A DNA stretch of 64,000 bases from Mycolicibacterium rutilum (GTDB lineage Bacteria > Actinomycetota > Actinomycetes > Mycobacteriales > Mycobacteriaceae): positions 1,426,001-1,490,000 of the forward strand of contig NZ_LT629971.1 of assembly GCF_900108565.1 (NCBI RefSeq), read 5' to 3'. A model generated the notes under the pieces. It did not search any database and was not told the origin of the DNA. It saw only the letters and a program-made list of their open reading frames with translations. A program made the position numbers and the translations under genes. This document shows, in pieces, positions 53,294 through 63,626 of the stretch. Within the stretch, counting starts at the first letter, position 1. Every line of letters starts with the position of its first letter.

Positions 53294-55521
53294 CCACCAA
53301 GAAGTTCACCCCGATCATCAAGCGCGGACCGCGGCTGACCCCCGGCGAGATCAACGTCACGCCACCGGAGGATCTCGGGGTCGAGATCCCGCCGTCGGGC
53401 ATCCAGAAGGCGCTGCCGTGGGTGATGGGCGGCGGCATGCTCGGGATGATCGCGATCATGATCTTCACCGGCATCCGGCAGCTCTCGCCGTACATGCTGA
53501 TGATGCCGCTGATGATGGTGATGGCCACGGTCGGCTTCATGGCCGGCGGTGGGCCCGGCGGCAAGCGCGTGCCCGAGATCAACGCGGACCGAAAGGAATA
53601 CCTGCGTTATCTGGCCGGGCTGCGGACGCGGGTGACGTCGTCGGCGGCCGCGCAGGTGACGTTCTTCAACTATCACGCGCCGCATCCGGAGGACCTGCTG
53701 TCGATCATCGGCACCAACCGGCAGTGGTCGCGGCAGACCAACGCCGACTTCTACGCCGCCACCCGCATCGGGCTCGGCGCCGAACCCGCCGTGGACCGGC
53801 TGCTCAAGCCCGCGGTCGGCGGTGAGCTGGCCGGGCCGCAGGGCGCGCCGCAGCCGCACCTCGAGCCGGTCAGCCACATGTGGGTGACGAAGTTCCTGCG
53901 CACGCACGGGCTCATCCACGACTGCCCGAAACTGGTGCAGCTGCGGTCGTTCCCGACGATCGCGATCGGCGGGGACCCCGACGGCGCGGCGGCCCTGCTG
54001 ACCGCGATGGTCTGCCACCTCGCGGTGTTCCATCCGCCGGACCTGCTGCAGATCCGGGTGCTGACCGACAACCCGGAGGACCCGAACTGGTCCTGGCTCA
54101 AGTGGCTGCCGCACGTGCAGCACCAGACCGACACCGACGCGGCCGGGCCCACCCGGATGGTGTTCACCCGGCCCGACGGGCTCAGCGACCTGACCGCGCG
54201 CGGGCCGCACACCCCGGACGGCGCCCCGGGCGGCCCCTACGTCGTGGTCGTCGACCTCACCGGCGGGCGGGCCGGCTTCCCGGTCGACGGCCGGGCCGGC
54301 GTCACGGTGCTCACGCTCGGCAACCACCGCGGCTCGGTGTACCGCATCCGGGTGGCAGCCGACGGCACCGCCGACGACCGGTTGCCCAATCAGCCGTTCC
54401 GCCTTGTCACTTCGATGGTCGACCGGATGACACCCGACCAGGCCTGCCGCGTGGCCCGCAAGCTGGCCGGCTGGTCCATCACCGGCACGATCATCGACAA
54501 GAGCGTGCGCGTGCAGAAGAAGGTGGCCACCGAATGGCACCAACTGGTCGGCGCGCAATCGATCGAGGAGGTCACCCCGGCGCGGTGGCGGATGTTCAGC
54601 GACACCGACCGCGACCGGCTGCGGATCCCGTTCGGGCACGAGCTCAAGACCGGCGACATCATGTACCTCGACATCAAGGAGGGCGCCGAGTTCGGTGCCG
54701 GCCCGCACGGGATGCTGATCGGCACAACGGGTTCCGGTAAATCCGAGTTCCTGCGCACGCTGATCCTGTCGCTGGCCGCCACCCACCACCCCGATCAGGT
54801 CAACCTGCTGCTCACCGACTTCAAGGGCGGTTCGACGTTCCTGGGCATGGAGAAGCTGCCGCACACCGCGGCCGTCGTCACCAACATGGAAGAGGAAGCC
54901 GAGCTGGTCAGCCGCATGGGTGAGGTGCTCAGCGGCGAGCTCGACCGCAGGCAGTCGATCCTGCGCCAGGCCGGCATGCAGGTGGGTGCGGCCGGCGCGC
55001 TGTCCGGCGTCGCGGAGTACGAGAAGCACCGCGAACGCGGTGCCGACCTTCCCCCGCTGCCAACACTTTTCGTGGTGGTCGACGAGTTCGCCGAACTGCT
55101 GCAGAACCATCCCGACTTCATCGGACTGTTCGACCGGATCTGCCGCGTGGGCAGGTCGCTGCGCGTGCACCTGCTGCTGGCCACCCAGTCGCTGAACACC
55201 GGCGGGGTGCGCATCGACAAGCTCGAGCCCAACCTCACCTACCGGATCGCGCTGCGGACCACGAGCTCGGCGGAGTCCAAGGCGGTGATCGGCACGCCCG
55301 AGGCGCAGTACATCACCAACAAGGAAAGCGGCGTCGGCTTCCTGCGCGTCGGCATGGAGGACCCGGTCAAGTTCCACAGCGTCTACACGGGCGTGAACTA
55401 CGTGCCGACCGAACAGGTGCAGGAGAACGGCGAGGTCAAGCCGAAGACCAACGGCCAGGCCCGGTTGCGGATCCACGAGTTCACCGCCGCGCCGATCTTC
55501 GACACGTCGGGGGTGAACTAG
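53290..55521 (+). CDS. eccCa1: ESX-1 FtsK/SpoIIIE ATPase EccCa1
   Basis: 743 residues. Two membrane helices near the N-terminus (about 40-85, [20 protein letters not shown] and [19 protein letters not shown]), a DUF-type domain, then one FtsK/SpoIIIE module with Walker [15 protein letters not shown] and Walker [15 protein letters not shown]. Part of the motor; the remaining two ATPase modules are on EccCb1. The split eccCa/eccCb arrangement is typical of ESX-1. Confidence 0.97.
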   Translation: MTTKKFTPIIKRGPRLTPGEINVTPPEDLGVEIPPSGIQKALPWVMGGGMLGMIAIMIFTGIRQLSPYMLMMPLMMVMATVGFMAGGGPGGKRVPEINADRKEYLRYLAGLRTRVTSSAAAQVTFFNYHAPHPEDLLSIIGTNRQWSRQTNADFYAATRIGLGAEPAVDRLLKPAVGGELAGPQGAPQPHLEPVSHMWVTKFLRTHGLIHDCPKLVQLRSFPTIAIGGDPDGAAALLTAMVCHLAVFHPPDLLQIRVLTDNPEDPNWSWLKWLPHVQHQTDTDAAGPTRMVFTRPDGLSDLTARGPHTPDGAPGGPYVVVVDLTGGRAGFPVDGRAGVTVLTLGNHRGSVYRIRVAADGTADDRLPNQPFRLVTSMVDRMTPDQACRVARKLAGWSITGTIIDKSVRVQKKVATEWHQLVGAQSIEEVTPARWRMFSDTDRDRLRIPFGHELKTGDIMYLDIKEGAEFGAGPHGMLIGTTGSGKSEFLRTLILSLAATHHPDQVNLLLTDFKGGSTFLGMEKLPHTAAVVTNMEEEAELVSRMGEVLSGELDRRQSILRQAGMQVGAAGALSGVAEYEKHRERGADLPPLPTLFVVVDEFAELLQNHPDFIGLFDRICRVGRSLRVHLLLATQSLNTGGVRIDKLEPNLTYRIALRTTSSAESKAVIGTPEAQYITNKESGVGFLRVGMEDPVKFHSVYTGVNYVPTEQVQENGEVKPKTNGQARLRIHEFTAAPIFDTSGVN

Positions 55522-55522
55522 C

Positions 55523-57304
55523 GTGAGCATCGAGTCCGAACAGCGGGTACTGCGCGAGGTCGTCCTCGACCAGCTGACCACCGGTGAGATCCGCGCGTAC
55601 CGAATGTGGTTGCCGCCGTTGGCCGATCCGACACCGGTCGACGAGCTGATCGCCCGCGACCGGGACCGTCGGCCACTGCGGTTCGGGCTCGGCATCATGG
55701 ACGAGCCGCGCAGACACCGCCAAGAAGTCTGGGGCATCGACGTGTCCTCGGCCAGCGGCAACATCGCGGTCGGCGGGGCCCCGCAGACCGGCAAGTCGAC
55801 GTTCCTGCAGACGATGATCCTGTCGGCCGCGGCGTCGCACACCCCGCGGCAGGTGCAGTTCTACTGCGTGGACCTCGGCGGCGGTGGCCTGATCTACCTC
55901 GAAGACCTGCCGCACGTCGGCGGTGTCGCCACCCGCTCCGAACCGGACCGCGTCAACCGCATCGTGGCCGAGATGAAAGCTGTTCTGCGTCAACGCGAAG
56001 CGATGTTCAAGCAGTACCGGGTCGGTTCGATGTCGGCGTACCGGCAGATGCGTGACGACCCGAACCACGCGCTGGCCGCCGACCCGTTCGGCGACGTGTT
56101 TCTGGTGATCGACGGGTGGCCGGCGTTCGTCGCCGAGTTCGGTGACCTCGAGCCCGTGGTGCAGGATCTCGCAGGCCAGGGTCTGCAGTTCGGTGTGCAC
56201 ACCGTCATCTCGACGCCGCGTTGGACCGAGCTCAAGTCCCGCGTGCGCGACTATCTCGGCACCAAGGTCGAGTTCCGGCTCGGCGATGTCAACGAGACCC
56301 AGGTCGACCGCATCACCCGCGAGATCCCGGCCAACCGGCCGGGGCGGGCGGTGTCGATGGAAAAGCACCACCTGATGATGGGGGTGCCGCGGCTCGACGG
56401 TGTGCACAGCGCCGAGAACCTCGTGGCCGCGATGTCGGAGGCGGTGGCGATAGTCAGCGCCCAGCACACCGACCAGGCGCCGAAGGTCCGCGTCTTGCCC
56501 GAGCGCATCTACCTGCACGACCTCGACCCGAACCCGCCCGGCCCGGACGCCGACTACCGCACCCGCTGGACGGTGCCGCTGGGGCTGCGCGAATCCGATA
56601 TGGGCGTGGCCTACAACCAGATGCACACCACGCCGCATCTGCTGATCTTCGGGGCGCCCAAGTCCGGCAAGACGCGCATCGCGCACGCTGTCGCGCAGGC
56701 GATCTGCACGCGCAACAGCCCGGCGCAGGTGCGCTTCATGCTGGCCGACTACCGGTCGGGCCTGCTCGACGCGGTGCCCGACAGCCATCTGCTCGACGCC
56801 GGCGCGATCAACCGCAACAACGCGACCCTCGAAGAGGCGATCAAGGCGCTGGCGTTCAACCTGCAGAAGCGGCTGCCCCCACCGGATTTGACGACCGCGC
56901 AACTTCGGGCGCGGTCCTGGTGGCGCGGACCCGACGTGGTCCTGCTCGTCGACGACTGGCACATGATCGTGGCCGCCAGCGGGATCGTCCCGCCGATGGC
57001 GCCGCTGTTCCCGCTGTTGCCCGCGGCCGCCGACATCGGCCTGCACCTCATCGTGACGTGCCAGATGAGCCAAGCCCACCGGGCCACCATGGACAAGTTC
57101 GTCGGCGCCGCCTACGGCGCCGGGTCGCCCACGATGTTTCTTTCCGGAGAAAAACAAGAATTTCCGTCCAGCGAGATCAAGCTCAAGCGTCGGCCTCCTG
57201 GCCAGGCGTTTCTCGTCTCACCGGACGGAAAAGAGGTCATTCAGGCGGCCTATGTGGATCCACCGGAAGAAGAAGTGCAGCCAGCACTCTCTGAGCGCGG
57301 TTAA
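55523..57304 (+). CDS. eccCb1: ESX-1 FtsK/SpoIIIE ATPase EccCb1
   Basis: 593 residues, GTG start one nucleotide after eccCa1. Two FtsK-like modules: Walker [16 protein letters not shown] (about residue 90) with Walker [11 protein letters not shown], and [14 protein letters not shown] (about residue 380) with [10 protein letters not shown]. In M. tuberculosis the last module binds the EsxB C-terminal signal. The codon use near the end (57120-57300) is richer in A than the rest. Confidence 0.97.
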   Translation: MSIESEQRVLREVVLDQLTTGEIRAYRMWLPPLADPTPVDELIARDRDRRPLRFGLGIMDEPRRHRQEVWGIDVSSASGNIAVGGAPQTGKSTFLQTMILSAAASHTPRQVQFYCVDLGGGGLIYLEDLPHVGGVATRSEPDRVNRIVAEMKAVLRQREAMFKQYRVGSMSAYRQMRDDPNHALAADPFGDVFLVIDGWPAFVAEFGDLEPVVQDLAGQGLQFGVHTVISTPRWTELKSRVRDYLGTKVEFRLGDVNETQVDRITREIPANRPGRAVSMEKHHLMMGVPRLDGVHSAENLVAAMSEAVAIVSAQHTDQAPKVRVLPERIYLHDLDPNPPGPDADYRTRWTVPLGLRESDMGVAYNQMHTTPHLLIFGAPKSGKTRIAHAVAQAICTRNSPAQVRFMLADYRSGLLDAVPDSHLLDAGAINRNNATLEEAIKALAFNLQKRLPPPDLTTAQLRARSWWRGPDVVLLVDDWHMIVAASGIVPPMAPLFPLLPAAADIGLHLIVTCQMSQAHRATMDKFVGAAYGAGSPTMFLSGEKQEFPSSEIKLKRRPPGQAFLVSPDGKEVIQAAYVDPPEEEVQPALSERG

Positions 57305-57383
57305 GATATTAACCGGACGCGTCAGCAAACTTCATAACGCGTCGACAGCAAAGGGGTCGGGGGACGATTCCTAGCTTCGGGCA

Positions 57384-57424
57384 ACCGCACGCGATGCGGT
57401 GCACAAGTCCATAACCTTGGTTAT
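57384..57424. promoter_or_regulatory. Palindromes upstream of PE35
   Basis: In the 144-nt gap after eccCb1: ATAACC-TT-GGTTAT (57411-57424, perfect) 10 nt before the GAGGAG RBS, and ACCGCA-CGCGA-TGCGGT (57384-57400). They could be operator or RNA-structure elements at the start of the PE35-PPE68-esxBA unit, where a second ESX-1 promoter is expected. Confidence 0.4.
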
Positions 57425-57448
57425 CTCTGCATTTGAGGAGTGAATGCT

Positions 57449-57742
57449 ATGCAACCGTTGGAGCACAATCCGACCGCCGTGGGCATCGGCGGGCAAGTTG
57501 TTGCAAACGGCGCGCGGGGTCTGGCGGGGGGCACGACGGCCGCCGCCGCGGTGACCGCGCTGGTGCCCGCGGGCGCCGACGAGGTGTCGGCCCAGGCGGC
57601 GCTGGCGTTCGCCGCCGAGGGTGTGGAGACCCTGGCGATGAACACCTTCGCCCAGGAGGAGATGGCGCGCGCGGGAGCCGCCGTCATGGAGATCGCGGGC
57701 ATCTACGCCGCGGTCGACAGCGCGAACGCCGCGAACTTCTGA
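57449..57742 (+). CDS. pe35: PE-family protein PE35
   Basis: 97 residues from ATG 57449; GAGGAG at 57435-57440 rules out the GTG at 57440. PE domain: two helices with MQPLEHNPTAVGIGGQVVANGARG, then LVPAGADEVSAQAALAFAAEGV. The C-terminal YAAVD fits the YxxxD/E type VII export motif. It pairs with PPE68, whose gene follows after 41 nt. Confidence 0.94.
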   Translation: MQPLEHNPTAVGIGGQVVANGARGLAGGTTAAAAVTALVPAGADEVSAQAALAFAAEGVETLAMNTFAQEEMARAGAAVMEIAGIYAAVDSANAANF

Positions 57743-57783
57743 CGCTGACCGGATCTACGCAACGCCACAGGAAGTAGTCCACG

Positions 57784-59067
57784 ATGTTCTGGCACGGGAT
57801 GCCGCCAGAGTTGAACACCGCCCGGCTGATGGCCGGCGCCGGACCGGCGCCGATGCTGCAGGCCGCCGGAGGGTGGGAAGGTCTGGCGATTCTCCTGGAG
57901 ACTCAGGCCGACGAACTGGCCGGGAGTCTCGCTGCCTTGACGTCGGCGTGGAGCGGCGCGGGCGCCGAGCGGGCCGTGGCGTCGATCATGCCGATGGTCA
58001 TGTGGCTGCGGACCGTGGCGGCGCAGGCGCAGAAGCGGGCGATGCAGGCGACCGCGCAGGCGAACTCCTACAGCCTCGCGATGGCCACCACCCCGCCGAT
58101 ACCCGAGATCGAGCAGAACCACATCACGCACGCCGTGCTGGAAGCCACCAACTTCCTGGGCATCAACACGGTGCCGATCGGCGTCAACGAGTTCGACTAC
58201 TTCGTGCGGATGTGGAACCAGGCGGCCGGTGCGATGGATCTGTACCAGGCCGAGACCGCGCTGAACCTCCTGTTCGAGCCGATCATGCCGATGAAGCCGA
58301 TCGTGATCCCCGGCGTCGGGGAGAGCGCGGTGGGCGCGGCCCTTGGGCAGGCGGCAGCCGGTGCGCCGGCCGCGGCGTTGCGCAACGCCGCGATCGCGCA
58401 CGTCGGCGCGCAGGCCACGGTCGAGTCCGCGGGCCTGATGACCGGCCGGATGGTCTCGCAGACCAACCAGATGGCCGTGCACGCCGAGAACCAGACCCAG
58501 CGCACCCAGAACGCCCAGCAGCTCGGTCCGCAGGAGCAGGCCCAGCAGGGCATGCAGATGGGGATGCAGATGGCCTCGCAGCTGGGGTCGACGTTGGGGC
58601 AGTTACCGCAGCAGGCGTCGCAGATGGTGATGCAGCCGATGCAGCAGCTGACCCAGCCGCTGCAGCAGGTGACCTCGATGTTCAGCCAGATGGGTTCGCT
58701 CGGTTCCGACAAGGCGCAGATGGGACTCATCGGCGCCAGCCCGCTGTCGAACCACCCGCTGGCCGGCGGTTCGGGCGCGACGTCGGGTGCCGGCCTGGTG
58801 CGTGCCGCCTCACTGCCCGGTGCGGGCGGCACGATGTCGCGAACCCCGTTGATGGCCAACCTGATCGGGAGCACCGACAAGGTCGCGATGGCCGGTGCGG
58901 CCGCGGGCGGCAGCGGCGGCGGCCTGGCACCGGTCGGCGCCGGTGGCGGCGCGGCACCGATGAGCGGACTGGGGCAGCGCGGTACCAGCGGCGGTTCCAA
59001 ACAAGGTCTGAAGGCACCGGGGGTGTTGCCGCAAGACCTGGGCGAAGACGACGAGGACGACTGGTAG
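57784..59067 (+). CDS. ppe68: PPE-family protein PPE68
   Basis: 427 residues, longer than the 368 of M. tuberculosis PPE68. PPE domain about 1-175: [34 protein letters not shown] (PPE motif), then [38 protein letters not shown] Gln/Met-rich central segment ([19 protein letters not shown]) is expanded compared with M. tuberculosis. The C-terminal part resumes [22 protein letters not shown] and an acidic end DDEDDW. ESX-1 substrate, complexed with PE35 and recognised by EspG1. Confidence 0.95.
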   Translation: MFWHGMPPELNTARLMAGAGPAPMLQAAGGWEGLAILLETQADELAGSLAALTSAWSGAGAERAVASIMPMVMWLRTVAAQAQKRAMQATAQANSYSLAMATTPPIPEIEQNHITHAVLEATNFLGINTVPIGVNEFDYFVRMWNQAAGAMDLYQAETALNLLFEPIMPMKPIVIPGVGESAVGAALGQAAAGAPAAALRNAAIAHVGAQATVESAGLMTGRMVSQTNQMAVHAENQTQRTQNAQQLGPQEQAQQGMQMGMQMASQLGSTLGQLPQQASQMVMQPMQQLTQPLQQVTSMFSQMGSLGSDKAQMGLIGASPLSNHPLAGGSGATSGAGLVRAASLPGAGGTMSRTPLMANLIGSTDKVAMAGAAAGGSGGGLAPVGAGGGAAPMSGLGQRGTSGGSKQGLKAPGVLPQDLGEDDEDDW

Positions 59068-59170
59068 TCGACCGAATCCGCCCACCCAAGACTTCCCGGT
59101 CACCCGGCCGGAAAGACTCGCCATTTCACCGATGTGGTGAGGACACGCAAAGAAAGAAAGAGTATCCAGC

Positions 59171-59479
59171 ATGGCAGCTTTGAATACCGATGCCGCTGTC
59201 CTCGCCAAGGAGGCAGCGAATTTCGAGCGGATCTCCGGAGAGCTCAAGGGCGTCATCTCGCATGTCGAGTCGACCGCGGGCACCCTGGCGGCCCAGATGG
59301 TCGGCCAGGCCGGCACGGCGGCGCAGGCCGCGCTGGTTCGCTACCACGAGGCCGCGGCTCGTCAGATCCAGGAGTTGAACGACATCTCGGCCAACATCCA
59401 CACCTCCGGCATCCAGTACACCGCGTCGGATGAGGACGCCGCAGGCACGCTGCAGTCCACGATGAACATCAACCTCTGA
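59171..59479 (+). CDS. esxB: ESX-1 substrate EsxB (CFP-10 homologue)
   Basis: 102 residues. WXG100-family helix-turn-helix, closely matching CFP-10: DAAVLAKEAANFERISGELKG, GTAAQAALVRYHEAAARQIQEL. The turn that normally reads WxG is MVG (AAQMVGQAG), so the signature Trp is missing. The C-terminal export motif is YTASD. Forms a tight 1:1 dimer with EsxA, encoded 33 nt downstream, and carries the signal recognised by EccCb1. Confidence 0.96.
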   Translation: MAALNTDAAVLAKEAANFERISGELKGVISHVESTAGTLAAQMVGQAGTAAQAALVRYHEAAARQIQELNDISANIHTSGIQYTASDEDAAGTLQSTMNINL

Positions 59480-59512
59480 ACCTGACTTCAACCACGAAAC
59501 GGAGACCACAAC

Positions 59513-59800
59513 ATGACTGAACAGGTATGGAATTTCGCCGGAATCGAAGGCGGCGCCAGCGAGATCCAGGGTGCTGTCGGCACCACCGCCGGCCTGCTCG
59601 ACGAGGGCAAGGCGTCGCTCGCCGCGCTGGCCTCGGTGTGGGGCGGCAGCGGCTCGGAGGCCTACCAGGCCGTGCAGATGCGCTGGGACAGCACGTCTGC
59701 CGAACTCAACTCGGCCCTGCAGAACCTGGCGCAGACGATCAGTGAAGCCGGTGCGACGATGGCTCAGACCGAAGCCGGCGTGACCGGGATGTTCGCATAA
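59513..59800 (+). CDS. esxA: ESX-1 substrate EsxA (ESAT-6 homologue)
   Basis: 95 residues, same length as ESAT-6. [29 protein letters not shown] at the turn (W-G-G retained) and [10 protein letters not shown] at the C-terminus. Secreted as a dimer with EsxB. A GGAGAC RBS lies just upstream. Confidence 0.98.
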   Translation: MTEQVWNFAGIEGGASEIQGAVGTTAGLLDEGKASLAALASVWGGSGSEAYQAVQMRWDSTSAELNSALQNLAQTISEAGATMAQTEAGVTGMFA

Positions 59801-59884
59801 CACGACGGTGTGCGCAGGTGGGCGGGTCGACCATCGGGCACCCGCCCACCGCGCGTCCCTTGTGTTTGATGATGAGAGGTACTC

Positions 59885-61282
59885 ATGTCGGCCGACTATG
59901 ACCGGCTCTTCCACTCCGCGGGCGATCCTGTGCAGACCGCCGAAGACGGAGCGGACCGCGACGCCGCGCCGCAGGGCTCGGCCGCACCCACCGGCGGCCC
60001 GGGACGCAACGAGGTGACCCCGCCGCCGATGCCCATCGGAGGCACACCGCCGGCAGCCACCGGCCAGACCAAGGCCGCCGCGGCACCGCCGCCGCGCGAA
60101 ACCGAGGTCACCACCCAGATGCCCCCCGCGCGGTCCACAGCGCCGCAGCGGCAACCGAATTCGATGATGCGCACGCCGAAGGCCGCCGGCCCGGCCGGCG
60201 CCCGCTTCGAGCAGGCGCGCCCGGCACCCGCGCCCGCGGCGCGCCCGGCACCGGCACCCGCGCCGAGCCACTTCGCGGATTCGCAGGCCGACGTCAACGG
60301 CACGTTCCGCGCGGGCCCGCCCGCACCGACCTCGGCGGCGACCATCGGCAACCACCGCGCCATCGACGCGCTGTCGCACGTCGGGGTCAAGTCCGCGGTG
60401 AAGATGCCGTCGCAGCGCGGCTGGCGTCATCTGCTGTACCTGCTGACGCGGATCAATCTGGGCCTGTCGCCCGACGAGCTCTACGAGATGGAGCTGCACA
60501 CCCGGATCCGCCGCAACGCCCGCGACTCGTATCAGATCGGGATCTTCGGTCTCAAGGGTGGCGTCGGCAAGACCGCGGTGACGGTCGCGCTCGGATCGGC
60601 GCTGAGCAAGGTGCGCGGCGACCGGATCCTGGCGGTCGACGCCGATCCCGACGGCGGCAACCTCGCCGACCGCGCGGGCCGCCAGTCCGCCGCGACGATC
60701 GCCGACCTGCTCTCCGACAAAGAACTGGCGCGCTACAACGACATTCGCGCCTACACGAGCATGAACGCCGCGAACCTCGAGGTGCTGTCCTCGGAGGACT
60801 ACAGCGGCGCGCGTCGCGAGTTCAACGACGAGGACTGGAAGGGCGTGACCAACATCGTGTCGCGCTACTACAACCTCGTGCTCGCCGACTGCGGCGCCGG
60901 GCTGTTCCAGCCGGCGGCGCGCGGTGTGCTGTCGACGGTGTCGGGTCTGGTGATCGTCGCCAGCGCCTCGATCGACGGGGCCCGCCAGGCGGCGTTGACC
61001 ATGGACTGGTTGCGCCAGAACGGATACCAGGACCTGCTCGGCCGGTCCTGTGTGGTGATCAACCACGTCGTGCCCGGCAAGCCGAATATCGACGTCGACG
61101 ATCTGGTCGCCCAGTTCGAGCGGCACGTCGCGCCCGGCCGGGTCGTGGTGCTGCCGTTCGACAAGCACATCGCGGCGGGCACCGAGATCCAACTGGATCT
61201 GCTGGGCAAGACGTTCCACCGCAGGATCGTCGAATTGGCTGCGGCGTTGTCCGACGACTTCGACAGGCTCGAACGGCGTTGA
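59885..61282 (+). CDS. espI: ESX-1 ATPase-like protein EspI
   Basis: 465 residues, shorter than M. tuberculosis EspI (666) mainly in the Pro/Ala-rich N-terminal region (about 1-165). C-terminal ParA/MinD-type domain: GWRHLLYLLTRINLGLSPDELYEMEL, deviant Walker A LKGGVGKTAVTVALGSAL, ILAVDADPDGGNLADRAG and LADCGAGLFQPAARGVL. In M. tuberculosis EspI reduces ESX-1 activity when ATP is low. Starts 84 nt after esxA and overlaps eccD1. Confidence 0.93.
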   Translation: MSADYDRLFHSAGDPVQTAEDGADRDAAPQGSAAPTGGPGRNEVTPPPMPIGGTPPAATGQTKAAAAPPPRETEVTTQMPPARSTAPQRQPNSMMRTPKAAGPAGARFEQARPAPAPAARPAPAPAPSHFADSQADVNGTFRAGPPAPTSAATIGNHRAIDALSHVGVKSAVKMPSQRGWRHLLYLLTRINLGLSPDELYEMELHTRIRRNARDSYQIGIFGLKGGVGKTAVTVALGSALSKVRGDRILAVDADPDGGNLADRAGRQSAATIADLLSDKELARYNDIRAYTSMNAANLEVLSSEDYSGARREFNDEDWKGVTNIVSRYYNLVLADCGAGLFQPAARGVLSTVSGLVIVASASIDGARQAALTMDWLRQNGYQDLLGRSCVVINHVVPGKPNIDVDDLVAQFERHVAPGRVVVLPFDKHIAAGTEIQLDLLGKTFHRRIVELAAALSDDFDRLERR

Positions 61283-62805
61283 CATCCACCGCCGCTGCAG
61301 CATCGACATCGAGCGTCACGCCCGGCCGGCCGGCGACCACCCGGGTCACCATCCTGACCGGCAGGCGGATGACCGACCTGGTGCTGCCCGCGGCGGCACC
61401 GATCGAGGGCTACATCGACGAGACGGTGTCGGTGCTGGCCGATCTGCTCGAAGACACCCCGAAAGAGGTGTTGTCCGGGTTCGACTTCGGCGCGCAGGGC
61501 GTCTGGGCGTTCGCCCGGCCGGGCGCACCGCCGCTGAAGGGCACCGAGTCGCTCGATGACGCCGGGGTGGTCGACGGCTCCCTGCTGACCCTGGTGTCGG
61601 TGAGCCGCACCGAGCGGTACCGGCCGTTGGTCGAGGACGTGATCGACGCGATCGCGGTCCTCGACGAATCGCCGGAATTCGACCGCTCCGCGCTGAATCG
61701 TTTTGTCGGCCTTGCCATCCCGGCGGTCGCGCTGCTCGTGACGGTGATGACGCTGATCGGCTGGAGCCGGGCAGGTCACCAGTGGTGGTGGGCGGTGGCG
61801 CTGGCCGTGGTGGGCCTGGGCCTGCTCGGCGGCAGCATGCTGGCCACCAACCGCTACGAGAACCTGGACCTGGCGGAGAGCCTGTTGGCCTCGTCGGTGC
61901 CGACGCTGGCAGGCGCGGTCGCCTTGGCCGTGCCGCTGCCGCGGGGCGTCGACTCGCTGGGCGCACCGCAGATCGCCGGCGCGGGCGCGGTGGTGCTGCT
62001 GTTGACGTTGGCGACGCGCGGCGGGCCGCGACGGCGGGCCGAACTGGCGGCGTTCTTCGCGGTCGCCGCGATCGCGTTGACCGCCGCGGCCGTCGCCTAC
62101 GGCTACGGCTGGCAGTACTGGGTGCCCGCCGGGGCGATCGCGTTCGGTCTGATCATCGTCACGAACGCCGCGAAACTGACGGTCGCCGTCGCCCGAATCG
62201 CGTTGCCGCCCATCCCCGCACCCGGCGAGACGGTGGCCAACGACGAACTGCTCGATCCGGTGACCACCACGGCCACCGACGAGGAGACGCCGACGTGGCA
62301 GGCGATCATCGACTCGGTGCCGGACTCGGCGGCGCGCCTGCACGAACGCAGCGAGCTGGCCAAGCGGCTGCTGATCGGGTTCGTCACCGCGGGCGCGTCC
62401 GTGCTGTCTGTCGGCGCGATCGCCGTTGTGGTGCAAGGCCACTTCTTCACCCACAGCATGATCGTCGCCGGCCTGATCACCGCGATCTGCGCGTTTCGGT
62501 CGCGGCTGTACGCCGAACGGTGGTGCGCCTGGGCGCTGTTGGCGGCGGTGGTCGTCATCCCGTCGGGGGTGATGATCCGGTTGTGCCTGTGGTATCCGGA
62601 CTCCGCGTGGCTGGTGCTCGCCGGTTATCTCGGGCTCGGTGTCGTCGCGCTGATCGTGATCGGGGCGACGTCAGGCGTGCGGCGGGTGTCGCCGGTGACC
62701 AAGCGGATCCTCGAACTGCTCGACGGGGCGGCGATCGCGGCGGTGATCCCGCTGCTGCTGTGGATCGCCAGCGTCTACGACATGTTGCGCAACATCCGGT
62801 TCTAA
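61279..62805 (+). CDS. eccD1: ESX-1 core membrane channel protein EccD1
   Basis: 508 residues, close to 511 in M. tuberculosis. TTG start overlapping the espI stop by 3 nt. A cytosolic ubiquitin-like domain (about 20-115: TRVTILTGRRMTDLVLP, DFGAQGVWAFARPGAPPL) is followed by about 11 membrane helices from residue 147. The stop codon overlaps the stop of the convergent DUF427 gene. In M. tuberculosis espJ-K-L-B, eccE1 and mycP1 come next; they do not follow here. Confidence 0.95.
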   Translation: MTSTAAAASTSSVTPGRPATTRVTILTGRRMTDLVLPAAAPIEGYIDETVSVLADLLEDTPKEVLSGFDFGAQGVWAFARPGAPPLKGTESLDDAGVVDGSLLTLVSVSRTERYRPLVEDVIDAIAVLDESPEFDRSALNRFVGLAIPAVALLVTVMTLIGWSRAGHQWWWAVALAVVGLGLLGGSMLATNRYENLDLAESLLASSVPTLAGAVALAVPLPRGVDSLGAPQIAGAGAVVLLLTLATRGGPRRRAELAAFFAVAAIALTAAAVAYGYGWQYWVPAGAIAFGLIIVTNAAKLTVAVARIALPPIPAPGETVANDELLDPVTTTATDEETPTWQAIIDSVPDSAARLHERSELAKRLLIGFVTAGASVLSVGAIAVVVQGHFFTHSMIVAGLITAICAFRSRLYAERWCAWALLAAVVVIPSGVMIRLCLWYPDSAWLVLAGYLGLGVVALIVIGATSGVRRVSPVTKRILELLDGAAIAAVIPLLLWIASVYDMLRNIRF

Positions 62806-63614
62806 CTCCACGGCGTCGACGGCCGGTCGCGGCGTACACCGTCGACGGTCACGTCCACCCGCTCGTCGAAGAAACAGATGCGGTCGCGAACCAGTTCGCC
62901 GTCGTGCAGCGGATCGTGATAGGTCCATGCGATGTCGCGCGGGCCGTCGGGCACCGAGAAGTACGACGCCCGCCCTTTGTAGGCGCAGTAGGTGACCGTG
63001 TCGCTGTGCTGCAACCGGACCGCGACGTCGTCGCGGGGCAGGTAGAACCGCACCGGCAGCATCGTCTCGAAAAGCAGCTTGGGCCGCGACGATTCGGCCA
63101 GCAGCGTGCCCTCGAACTCGACGCGCACGGTCCGGCTGCTGGCGAGGACGTCGATGCGCTTGAACGGGTCGCGCGGGTGGCTGGTGATCGGCTCCTCCTC
63201 CTCGCGCCATTCGAAGGAGTCGAAGTCGAGCACCACATAGTCGGCGAGGTCGGGGTCATCAGGCCGGAACGCACCCGCCCCGGCGGTGTCCTCACCGGCG
63301 ATCACGTCGAACTCGGTGCCCGCGCACGTGTGGTTGCCGAACGGAACGGACGGGTCGAGCAGCGCATGGTCGCGGCCGGGCCGGTCGGTGTCGTCGTCTC
63401 CGGACTCGGCTCCGGCCGGCACCAGATGCGCCGAGATGGCCGTGATCGGCACCGCATAAGACGGCACGATGCGCCGCGGCTCCCACACCAGGACCGCGTC
63501 CTGGGTGTCGGCGACGAGTTCACCGGAGCGGCACACCCGGATGCGTTTGGCGGTCGGTTCGTACCGGAGCGCATCCAGGCTCCCGTGGAACAGCTCCATC
63601 ATCCGGACGGCCAT
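62802..63614 (-). CDS. Double DUF427-domain protein
   Basis: 270 residues with two copies of the DUF427 fold, the second clearer: RTVRVEFEGTLLAESSRPKLLFETMLPVRFYLPRDDVAVRLQHSDTVTYCAYKGRASYFSV, then DIAWTYHDPLHDGELVRDRICFFDERVDV. Soluble, function unknown. It follows the acyl-CoA dehydrogenase gene by 12 nt, so both are likely one operon. It is not a known ESX component. Confidence 0.88.
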   Translation of the reverse strand: MAVRMMELFHGSLDALRYEPTAKRIRVCRSGELVADTQDAVLVWEPRRIVPSYAVPITAISAHLVPAGAESGDDDTDRPGRDHALLDPSVPFGNHTCAGTEFDVIAGEDTAGAGAFRPDDPDLADYVVLDFDSFEWREEEEPITSHPRDPFKRIDVLASSRTVRVEFEGTLLAESSRPKLLFETMLPVRFYLPRDDVAVRLQHSDTVTYCAYKGRASYFSVPDGPRDIAWTYHDPLHDGELVRDRICFFDERVDVTVDGVRRDRPSTPWS

Positions 63615-63626
63615 CGCGGCCCCCTC

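Noticed and set aside
57440..57448. GTG at 57440 as the PE35 start.
   Set aside because: It overlaps the GAGGAG RBS; ATG 57449 has correct spacing and gives a normal PE N-terminus.
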